DNA of 64,000 nt. Origin: Schistosoma haematobium. Its lineage: Eukaryota; Platyhelminthes; Trematoda; Strigeidida; Schistosomatidae. The notes under the pieces are model-generated. The model was not told the origin of the DNA. It was given only the letters and a program-made list of their open reading frames with translations, and ran no database searches. The DNA is taken from assembly GCF_000699445.3 (NCBI RefSeq), contig NC_067195.1, forward strand, positions 20,221,287-20,285,286, read 5' to 3'. The first letter of the stretch is position 1. The number at the start of each line of letters is the position of its first letter. Below, one piece after another: positions 59,901 to 64,000 of this stretch. A program made the translations under genes and the position numbers.

Positions 59901-60035
59901 AATGTTATTTGTACAGTGAATGCCGAAAATCAACAATGCCTTGTATATACTGCTTCATCAAACATTTGCAGCACACAAATGAACCATTCAGTTACAAATT
60001 TATCACTTAGCCAATGTAATCGTATTGAAATATGA
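27173..60035 (+). CDS. CABLES: CABLES1/2 orthologue (CDK5 and ABL substrate, cyclin-box-like), 12 exons
   Basis: In animals CABLES proteins link cyclin-dependent kinases (CDK2, CDK3, CDK5) to regulatory kinases such as WEE1 and ABL, and act in cell-cycle and neuronal signalling. Exons: 27173-27305, 27980-28253, 29781-29827, 32566-32728, 40237-40329, 41669-41870, 44770-44905, 51088-51377, 52765-52905, 54004-54066, 55943-56047, 59631-60035. All have GT-AG introns and compatible phases. They sum to 2,052 nt, i.e. 683 residues. Diagnostic parts: N-terminal [37 protein letters not shown] with [10 protein letters not shown]; then the cyclin-box-like C-terminus (about residues 447-610). About 75 residues, Asn-rich, extend past the usual family end. 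No premature stop. Most introns hold retroelements. Confidence 0.94.
27378..27575 (-). mobile_element. possible LINE endonuclease scrap in CABLES intron 1
   Basis: Minus frame reads [20 protein letters not shown] then [13 protein letters not shown], resembling the N-terminal endonuclease motif of CR1-like LINEs (NaRS..nK..EL......D.v...ETW). Short and diverged. Confidence 0.35.
27980..28253 (+). CDS. CABLES: CABLES exon 2
   Basis: Follows TTTTTAG. Codes [17 protein letters not shown] through [10 protein letters not shown], a Ser/Asn-rich, probably disordered stretch. Donor GTATGT at 28,254; two bases carried over. Confidence 0.82.
28254..29780 (+). other. CABLES: CABLES intron 2
   Basis: 1,527 nt, AT-rich; no mobile element or RNA gene recognised. 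Confidence 0.6.
29781..29827 (+). CDS. CABLES: CABLES exon 3 (47-nt micro-exon)
   Basis: Between acceptor TTCCAG and donor GTGAGT. Codes [15 protein letters not shown]. It is required by phase: exon 2 leaves two bases and exon 4 needs one, which only this exon reconciles without a stop. Confidence 0.75.
30361..30580 (-). repeat. inverted repeat arm 1 (CABLES intron 3)
   Basis: Reverse complement closely matches 39,061-39,268 along about 200 bp, including 'tatgagaaccatac', 'ttctattttcttcagttcg' and 'gactggtgttgcatac'. It is a dispersed repeat of unknown class. The two arms flank exon 4. Confidence 0.8.
30690..32065 (+). mobile_element. decayed RTE fragment (intron 3)
   Basis: Matches copy B from about 48,875 to 50,170: the 'gtgggtagcgaaa' start, the 'gcagaacactttaggga' block, 'tacgaagttgaa'-like and 'agactcga' regions. 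The reverse transcriptase catalytic region survives with many indels; a 75-codon piece (31,398-31,622) still reads [20 protein letters not shown]. It is interrupted by a SINE tail at 31,633-31,729. Confidence 0.8.
31633..31729 (+). repeat. 5'-truncated SINE/LINE tail, nested insertion
   Basis: 97 bp ending in (AAAT)n, sharing the terminal block of S1, S3 and RTE copy D. It is flanked by a perfect 12-bp duplication GAATTTTGGGGT (31,621-31,632 and 31,730-31,741) inside the older RTE fragment. Confidence 0.85.
32177..32448 (+). repeat. decayed LTR (320-bp family), copy 3
   Basis: Starts TGAAGGTGTCAC and ends CCACGACA. Matches the 18,637-18,318 LTR in 'caatgtt..tcaacgct', 'gtatattt' and the terminal 'cttacaaa..ttattttggg' block. 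No duplication of flanking bases. Confidence 0.55.
32566..32728 (+). CDS. CABLES: CABLES exon 4
   Basis: Codes [16 protein letters not shown] through NALSIISK plus two bases of Arg. The donor GTATGT (32,729) is part of a 12-bp target-site duplication made by insertion of RTE copy D. Flanking introns contain inverted repeat arms. Confidence 0.85.
32740..34913 (-). mobile_element. RTE-clade LINE copy D, 5'-truncated, in CABLES splice donor
   Basis: 2.17 kb flanked by a perfect 12-bp duplication GGTATGTTAATA (32,728-32,739 and 34,914-34,925). Minus strand codes [109 protein letters not shown] and a C-terminus [20 protein letters not shown] (33,058-33,300). Lesions include TAA after PPALF (34,510) and an extra A near 34,075. 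The 3' end is (AAAT)n. A second lineage from copies A-C; the 25.4-26.1 kb fragment is its close relative. Confidence 0.93.
32891..32946 (+). repeat. (AAT)18-19 microsatellite
   Basis: 56-bp uninterrupted trinucleotide run within the 3' UTR of RTE copy D. Confidence 0.95.
34926..36699 (+). other. CABLES: CABLES intron 4, part
   Basis: AT-rich; nothing classified. Confidence 0.5.
36700..36830 (-). repeat. tRNA-like SINE head
   Basis: The minus strand has an A-box-like CCTCAGTGGTTCATTGG near 36,800-36,816 and a B-box-like GGTTTGAGTCTCA near 36,737-36,750. Resembles the SM-alpha head; no ribozyme was found on this side. Confidence 0.5.
36860..37015 (+). repeat. SM-alpha-type SINE with hammerhead relic (intron 4)
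   Basis: B-box-like TATTCGAGTTTTAAT near 36,918-36,932, then a hammerhead segment at 36,962-37,003 and the family's terminal 'ttccactgctaacca' (37,002-37,016). In the ribozyme, stem II (GTCC/GGAC) and GAAAC are intact, but the first core box reads CTAATGT for CTGATGA, which should abolish cleavage. Confidence 0.65.
37016..39060 (+). other. CABLES: CABLES intron 4, part
   Basis: Very AT-rich; no element recognised with confidence. Confidence 0.5.
39061..39268 (+). repeat. inverted repeat arm 2 (CABLES intron 4)
   Basis: Partner of 30,361-30,580 in opposite orientation, about 8.5 kb apart, with exon 4 between them. Confidence 0.8.
40237..40329 (+). CDS. CABLES: CABLES exon 5
   Basis: Codes [20 protein letters not shown] then [10 protein letters not shown]. 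Acceptor TTTTAG, donor GTAAAA. Phase is consistent on both sides. Confidence 0.83.
40951..41277 (+). repeat. 327-bp solo LTR (intron 5)
   Basis: Starts TGTTAGCGGG and ends GATTATAACA (TGTTA/TAACA inverted ends), flanked by a 5-bp duplication GGTGT (40,946-40,950 and 41,278-41,282). It contains a perfect 9-bp hairpin GCTGATTGG/CCAATCAGC (41,009-41,037), which gives facing CCAAT boxes, and a TATA box TATAAATA (41,085-41,092): a complete promoter layout. Length and TSD fit Gypsy-type schistosome elements such as Boudicca; the family name is inference. Confidence 0.85.
41669..41870 (+). CDS. CABLES: CABLES exon 6
   Basis: Codes [20 protein letters not shown] through [10 protein letters not shown]. 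Acceptor TATTTAG, donor GTAAAG at 41,871; phase 0. Confidence 0.83.
42935..43010 (-). repeat. tRNA-like relic or tRNA-derived repeat
   Basis: Minus strand from GCTCCATG (43,003) to GGGAGC (42,936) gives a 6/7 acceptor pairing. An anticodon-arm-like CAGATTGTGAATCTG has GTG in the anticodon position, and there is a B box GTTCGAACC. D and T stems do not pair properly, so it is not a functional tRNA. Confidence 0.4.
43020..44220 (+). other. CABLES: CABLES intron 6, part
   Basis: AT-rich. An 80-codon minus frame at 43,708-43,950 shows no recognisable motif. Confidence 0.45.
44230..44415 (-). repeat. SM-alpha-type SINE with near-complete hammerhead (intron 6)
   Basis: Minus strand: A-box region at 44,370-44,400, a perfect B box at 44,337-44,349, then the hammerhead at 44,261-44,305. 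It is the best-preserved copy of the family in the window. Confidence 0.8.
44261..44305 (-). ncRNA. hammerhead ribozyme motif, nearly intact
   Basis: Minus strand: stem I ATCCAG (44,300-44,305) pairs perfectly with CTGGAT (44,261-44,266). The core reads TTGACGAG (44,292-44,299; family CTGANGAG), the GAAA box is intact (44,275-44,278), stem III is ACG/CGT, and cleavage would follow the C at 44,267. Two defects: C3 to U, and a mismatch in stem II (GTCC against GAAC). Activity is doubtful. Confidence 0.7.
44770..44905 (+). CDS. CABLES: CABLES exon 7
   Basis: Codes [20 protein letters not shown] through FTHFHE. TISY...F..P corresponds to a short conserved block (TVSYtqfL.P) preceding the cyclin-like domain in vertebrate CABLES. 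Donor GTGAGA at 44,906. Confidence 0.85.
45022..46069 (+). other. CABLES: CABLES intron 7, 5' part
   Basis: AT-rich; short frames only. Confidence 0.45.
46070..46165 (+). repeat. tRNA-like SINE head (intron 7)
   Basis: A-box-like GTGGCTTAGCCATTAGGACG and B-box-like AGACTAGAGTTCCC. Probably an SM-alpha-like head; decayed. Confidence 0.4.
46440..46999 (+). other. unassigned, intron 7
   Basis: Contains a 91-codon frame (46,634-46,909, [18 protein letters not shown]) with no domain that I recognise. It is less AT-rich than its surroundings and might be a repeat. Confidence 0.3.
47350..48378 (+). pseudogene. RTE copy B endonuclease domain
   Basis: 342-codon frame homologous to copy A, with [32 protein letters not shown] and [10 protein letters not shown]. 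It ends early (KENIF-stop) because an A run has four bases where copy A has five. The C run further on keeps the ancestral five. A short leader frame upstream (to 47,353) overlaps the start by TTGA. Confidence 0.9.
48902..49432 (+). pseudogene. RTE copy B reverse transcriptase, N-terminal part
   Basis: 176 codons, same as copy A apart from a few substitutions (MEKAAAIG for MEKAVVIG). It ends at the TGA also present in copy A. The fingers/palm region GRGCVDQIF and [14 protein letters not shown] follows in frame but meets TAG after REVLW and an 11-bp deletion. Confidence 0.9.
49692..50714 (+). pseudogene. RTE copy B reverse transcriptase catalytic part and C-terminus
   Basis: Reads [59 protein letters not shown] and LYGSETWPV to KLHQLR-stop (50,430-50,432). 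The final ~90 residues ([14 protein letters not shown]...[10 protein letters not shown]) then follow in frame to 50,714. The catalytic YADD is intact here, unlike copy A. Confidence 0.9.
51088..51377 (+). CDS. CABLES: CABLES exon 8
   Basis: Codes a Ser/Asn-rich stretch, then [14 protein letters not shown] and [11 protein letters not shown]. The YdPnLLDDP and kRVL.fPsY blocks are strongly conserved in the family and lead into the cyclin-box-like domain. Donor GTGAGT, phase 0. Confidence 0.92.
52020..52490 (-). mobile_element. old RTE 3' fragment (intron 8)
   Basis: Matches the 3' end of copies A-C in reverse orientation: C-terminal code around 52,260-52,475 and the UTR 'gcaacgtagg..ctgcggtac' block. 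At 52,467-52,469 it has TGG (Trp) where copies A, B and C have TGA. Confidence 0.75.
52765..52905 (+). CDS. CABLES: CABLES exon 9
   Basis: Codes [38 protein letters not shown] and LVLVQIAQR. It aligns over its whole length with the vertebrate segment TtViDYvkPsdlKkdmNetF...FPhIklTLsKiRSlK. Acceptor TTACAG, donor GTTAGT. Confidence 0.95.
53150..53300. other. GC-richer block in intron 9, possible repeat
   Basis: 53,160-53,295 is less AT-rich than the surrounding intron and looks like a repeat, but it has no second copy in the window and I cannot classify it. Confidence 0.3.
54004..54066 (+). CDS. CABLES: CABLES exon 10
   Basis: 63 nt coding [20 protein letters not shown] and K. Matches the family's tvAmAfVYFEKLaLK helix. 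Acceptor TTTCAG, donor GTAATA. Confidence 0.92.
54067..55942 (+). other. CABLES: CABLES intron 10
   Basis: Mostly AT-rich. A GC-richer patch at 54,780-54,980 holds imperfect inverted arms (tgttctgctctctta at 54,878 and its complement near 54,957-54,973), perhaps a small non-autonomous transposon. Confidence 0.35.
55943..56047 (+). CDS. CABLES: CABLES exon 11
   Basis: Codes [20 protein letters not shown] and [15 protein letters not shown], matching lnKqNRkLCAgAcvLLAAKi.D. Acceptor TTATAG, donor GTAAGT. Confidence 0.93.
56221..56688 (+). repeat. SINE-like retroposon, copy S3 (intron 11)
   Basis: 468 bp, full body and tail: starts CCCTGGTATGGCC and ends with the LINE-D-like block and an (AAATA)n tail. 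No clear target duplication was found. Confidence 0.8.
56689..57303 (+). other. CABLES: CABLES intron 11, part
   Basis: AT-rich; nothing classified. Confidence 0.45.
57304..58440 (+). pseudogene. RTE copy C reverse transcriptase and C-terminus
   Basis: 284-codon frame with [36 protein letters not shown] and [10 protein letters not shown], ending at TGA (58,156-58,158) as in copies A and B. The terminal ~90 residues continue in frame to 58,440. Confidence 0.9.
57304..58674 (+). mobile_element. RTE copy C, 5'-truncated (intron 11)
   Basis: Begins within the reverse transcriptase ([20 protein letters not shown]) and runs to a (TGAC)n tail. It lacks the TAG and the 11-bp deletion of copies A/B (reads CAG and [17 protein letters not shown]), so it descends from a less damaged source. 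A clear target duplication was not found. Confidence 0.92.
58675..59630 (+). other. CABLES: CABLES intron 11, 3' part
   Basis: AT-rich, ending in a pyrimidine tract and TTTTTTTTAG before exon 12. A 77-codon frame here has no motif. Confidence 0.5.
59631..60035 (+). CDS. CABLES: CABLES exon 12 (terminal)
   Basis: Codes [40 protein letters not shown] and RLYKS, the end of the conserved domain. A further tail of about 80 residues is rich in Asn, Ser, Thr and Val and ends NRIEI-stop (TGA). Vertebrate CABLES ends near the RLxxS position, so the tail is an extension. Confidence 0.93.
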   Translation, partial: ELETAFRISRRDLINTELDVALGLEFSLIPSEYEILPHYQRLYKSLNLTLPFLPAVLTTNNTISVNSCVVTSSNINNNIHDDDNNNVNINNVICTVNAENQQCLVYTASSNICSTQMNHSVTNLSLSQCNRIEI

Positions 60036-62229
60036 GTATCTTACTATCCTCATGGTTGTTGTTCTTGAAATAACCCCCGATTTTGGTAGATCTGTGTATT
60101 TTGTGGACTGGATTTATCGATCTCATATCTAGTGCGGCTCACTTTTCGCTGTCTTTTAGTGTTTATTCTTTTATTACTATTATGTCACATTCTTTTTACT
60201 GTTGTCACTACTTATTTATACCGTAATGGTGATTATCCATTCTGGTCTATCAAATTTCTTCCTAGTTCCTTACTGGTTTTTTGTTTCTCGCTGATACTTT
60301 TATATCTGAGTGAACATAAATTATTGGTTTGACTATATCGGCTTAAGTGTGTTTTTGTTCTTTATTTCACATTACTCTTGTTATTATTTCTTGTTCCTGT
60401 TTTGGGAATATTTCAACGTATTCATGAGGATGTGCAAGGTTACTACTAACTACATTTGTGTGTTTTTCACAGTGTTCATCTCATGTACTTACATACAATT
60501 TGTTTCCTATCGAATATAAATTATGAATTATTGATGTATTTACTCGTAAGTTGTATACATAATCCATAATCTGTTATTACATGCTACATAACATATTGGT
60601 GAATAAGTCTTTCCAATCGGACTGTGTATTGTGATCGTGATATGTATCAGCCACCTTAGTGATAAAGAGTTAGTCTAAAGTTTTTTACTTATCGGCACTA
60701 CTTATTAAGATGTACCGTATGTTTTTCTCACTATAAGTTGTTTTTAAGATTTTGATTGAATTTGGTCGTCTATAGCTTAAACAAAATTTCCATGATATTT
60801 ATCATATCAGAGTTAGAATACTTATATATTTTTAAGTCAGCCATACAACTGTAAACATCAACCGTCAAACAAATCGAATTCAACGTAGAAAAGTCGTTTT
60901 CCTATAGTGTTTAATGAATACAATGCCAGTATTAAAGGATTTCTAAGTAACTCTTCAAAATTAAGTTGATCGTCGTGATTTACCTCATTAGTTTGATAGT
61001 ACATGAATGAAGATAAGTTTGAACTAGTGTTTTTCAATATCTTGGCATTTCGATCATTGTTCTATCAGTTCATAGGTGAAATCTACTCTAAATAACTTCA
61101 TAAACCTGTTGATATAAGAAAAATCAATAATTTACATCCTATTGTGGATTAAAAAATATATTGAAATGTCATAAACTTGGATTCCGCAAATGTCAACAAA
61201 GTAGTAATGTTAATGTTAACTAAATTAAAGAGCGCACACATTTCTATTCAACACTATATCCTTTATGCAATTGGCTAAGTCTGTGAGTACCAAGAAGACA
61301 AAGGGGACACGAAATTTGATTCATATACTTGCGTATGTGTATCGATAAGCCTGCTATTGATTTTATAGACCAGTCGTCTGATGACTCACTGGGTAGTTTC
61401 AATCTTTTTGTCTGTCCAACGTGTCGTTTCCCGCAAATTACAGTGTTCTAGCAAACGTTACATATTTGAATCAGTTCACCATATACGTTACCTAGTCAAT
61501 ATGGAAGTGCTGGTTGTTTTATACGTTGTACTTCGAATGAGCTTATAGTTTTGATTTACTTTTGTCATGAAATAAGTAGGGTTTAACCTTTATATCGTAA
61601 AATCGAAGCTCAGTTAAGGTCACATAACGTTTATTTAAGTACAGAAAGGCCACTTTTCAATCAGTAATGTCATGTCGAAATACTGAACCCTTAAGTATGG
61701 AAATATTTAACGTGCTAAATTGTAGTGAATTCTGTACCTAGAATTATTTCCTATCGAAATTGACCAGTAAACAAGTAATGTTATGCCATCATATAACGAG
61801 GGCGATCTGTGTGATTTTATCACAACTAAGTGAAAGCGGTTTTAGAGTTTACTCATCTCTCTGGTTATCGAAGATTGCTTCAATAACAAATCAACAATAA
61901 ATATGTTACAGTTTTTTTTAACATTCTGATTGAATAAAATGTACTTTGAAATGGATGAAATCAATCTTAACTGTTTATGTTTACATTTCATCGTTCAATA
62001 TTTCGATTATTTTACCATTACATGAACGTCTTTTAAATTATGTAGGTATTAAGGTTAACTAAATTTTATTTAGTTACTAATTGGAGACATGAAATAAATC
62101 TGTTGAGTTTATTTTTTTATAATTTTCAATATAATAAACTCTTAAAGCTTATTTCACCTTAATGACAATGTGGCAATGAAAATAACAGTAGTAATGGTTT
62201 TATCCATTACTACATGTTTGGTCACAATA
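60036..62229. other. CABLES 3' flank / UTR, no other gene seen
   Basis: AT-rich. AATAAA signals occur at about 61,890 and 61,935, but no polyadenylation site can be assigned. No long frame. Confidence 0.4.
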
Positions 62230-64000
62230 AAATTGCTCAGAAGGAAGAATCATGACGCATCATGATAAAAGCCGAGATTTTCCGGAAGTCACGAGACCGA
62301 TCCCTCTTCCAGCAAACAAAGCAAGAACTTTTATAGGTACATGGAATGTACGGATAATGTGGGAGACCAGAAGTACCAGTCAACGGAAATGAGGAGATAC
62401 AACTTGGGGGTCCTCGAAATCAGCAAAACCCATTGGACCTAAACTGAAAAACGGTAGAGATGCTGTTGTACTCCGGTCACGAAGAGGGAAATGCTATACA
62501 CATTTATGGAGTTGCTCTGATGCTGTCCAAAGAAGCACGAAATGCATTTATGGGATGGGCGTCTCATGGATCCGGGATCATCAAAGCATCCTTCAAAATA
62601 AAGAGCGATGGAATCCAATGTTATGCACTCACCCATGATGACAGTGACGACGATTAAGTTTACTTTTACCAGAGGCTGCAATCAGTTATGGAGAAGTGCC
62701 CAAGAAAGGATCTCAGCATCCTGATGGGAGACCTAATCACCGAAGTCGGAATGGACAACACTGGATTTAGAGATATCACGGGACGACATGGACTGACAGA
62801 GAGAGAAACGAAAATGATGGGAGATTTGCAAATCTATATTCATCCAACAAATTGGTTATAGGCGGTACAATATTCCCATTCAAACTCACACAGAAAGTTA
62901 CGTGGATTTCACCGGATCACATTACACAGAACCAGATAGATCATATTTGTATCAATTGAAATTTGAGAAGGACAATGGGAGACGTGAAAACCATGAGAGG
63001 TGCTGACATAGCATCAGATCACCACTTGGCACTTAACAACAGCCGAACACGAGCAGAGAAAGTCAAGGCACAAACTGAATACACAAGAAAACAAGTAAGT
63101 GAAGAAGAGCATTAAAGCTGACAAGCAGCAATACATGAAAGATCTAGAAACGACAGCGGAAAATGCTTCAAGAGAAGGAAACATGAAACAACCATATAAT
63201 ACAACGGAGAAAGTGGTGGGCAAATATAGTGAGCCAGAGAGACCAGTCAAGGACAAGACAGACACTGAGATTCGAGGACAGAGGAACAGGTTGGTAAAAC
63301 ACTTTGAGGAACTCTTGAATAAACCTGCCCCACTGAACCCACCGGACATCAAGGCAGCATACACAGACCTTTCTATAGATGTCACCAACTACGGAAGAAA
63401 TTAGGATGACCATCAGACAAATCGAGTGGGAAAGCAGTAGGACCTGACAATATACCAACCGAAGCACCAAAGTCAGACCTAGAAGTAACTGCAAACATGC
63501 TTCACACTCTATTCAGGAAGTTTTGAGAGGAAGGGCAAATGCCGATGAACTGGAAGGAAGGATACCTCATCAAGATACCACAGAAAAGAGATCTGAACAA
63601 ATGTGAGAACTACGGAGACACCACATTACTATCGGTAACGGGAAAAGTTTTCAACATAGTGTTGCTGAGCCGGATGAAAGATTCAGTAGACGTCTAGCTT
63701 CGAGATCAACAGAGTGGACTCCGTAAGGATCGGTCGTGCACAGACCGAATCACGTCACTACGGACCATTGTTGAGCAATCAATTGGATGGAATCCGTCAC
63801 TATATATTAACTTCCTTGACTATGAGAAAGTATTTGACAGTGTAGATAGTATGACTATGAAAACGTCTTCGACAATATGGAGTACCTGAGAAAATCGTCA
63901 ATATCATACGGAATTCATACGACTGAGTAAACTGCAAAGACGCTTTTGCAGGACAAGTGATAGATTCATTCCAAGTGAGGACCGGAGTCATGATAGGCTG
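62230..64000 (+). mobile_element. SR2-like RTE LINE, decayed, cut by the window edge
   Basis: Begins near 62,230 with a leader, then codes GTWNVRIMWET, MLLYSGHEEGNAIHIYGVAL (62,460 frame), LMGDLITEVGMDNTGF, ASDHHLAL, INNSRTRAEKVKAQTEY-like linker, MKQPYNTTEKVVGKYSEPER, SGKAVGPDNIPTEA, WKEGYLIKIPQKRDLNKCEN, LRDQQSGLRKDRSCTDRI and NFLDYEKVFDSVD, ending within the QVRTGV block at 64,000. Many stops and frameshifts. The endonuclease end (SDHHLA) joins the linker directly, so the sequence usually between them seems deleted. Confidence 0.88.

Noticed and set aside
62439..63494. Minus-strand frames of 80-124 codons
   Set aside because: Shadows of the SR2-like RTE on the plus strand.
1..64000. CRISPR arrays, operons, riboswitches
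   Set aside because: The sequence is eukaryotic; no regularly spaced repeats or bacterial gene organisation.

Overview
The window looks like trematode (Schistosoma-type) nuclear DNA. It is AT-rich and intron-rich, and crowded with retroelements characteristic of blood flukes: RTE-clade LINEs of the SR2/SR3/Perere-3 kind, a CR1-clade LINE, a Penelope-like element, SM-alpha-type SINEs carrying hammerhead ribozyme relics, solo LTRs and a CACTA-type transposase relic. Vertebrate-type TTAGGG repeats also occur. No prokaryotic or organellar signal was seen.

Two host genes can be reconstructed exon by exon. (1) On the minus strand at 5,408-7,156 lie the first seven coding exons of an RNA 3'-terminal phosphate cyclase (RTCA), about 242 codons. 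Its first five introns are only 34-38 nt long, and three of them are 36-nt in-frame, stop-free introns. The C-terminal third was not found and probably lies beyond the left edge. (2) On the plus strand at 27,173-60,035 lies a CABLES1/2 orthologue (CDK5/ABL substrate, cyclin-box-like). It has twelve coding exons whose phases all agree and which sum to 2,052 nt (683 aa plus stop). Almost all of 26.7-60 kb is CABLES intron filled with transposable elements.

Layout: 0-5 kb, decayed SINE and RTE remnants (minus). 5.4-7.2 kb, RTCA. 7.2-11.7 kb, a nearly complete CR1 LINE (minus) ending 69 bp upstream of the RTCA start codon; its ORF1/ORF2 junction has the layout of a -1 ribosomal frameshift signal. 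12.4-12.9 kb, rearranged LTR pieces. 14.2-15.6 kb, a Penelope-like element with a GIY-YIG domain, then a CR1 scrap. 17.5-20.3 kb, a CACTA-type transposase relic and a solo LTR. 21.0-24.9 kb, full-length RTE copy A. 25.3-26.7 kb, interstitial telomere repeats abutting a SINE/RTE chimera. 27.2-60.0 kb, CABLES, with RTE copy D inserted exactly at the exon-4 splice donor, a 327-bp solo LTR (intron 5), full-length RTE copy B (intron 7) and truncated RTE copy C (intron 11). 62.2-64 kb, an SR2-like RTE running off the right edge.

The observations most worth following up are the CR1 frameshift cassette, the LINE insertion that duplicated a functional splice donor, two LINE lineages whose separate copies share the same inactivating mutations, the RTCA micro-introns that disguise themselves as coding sequence, and inverted repeats flanking CABLES exon 4.
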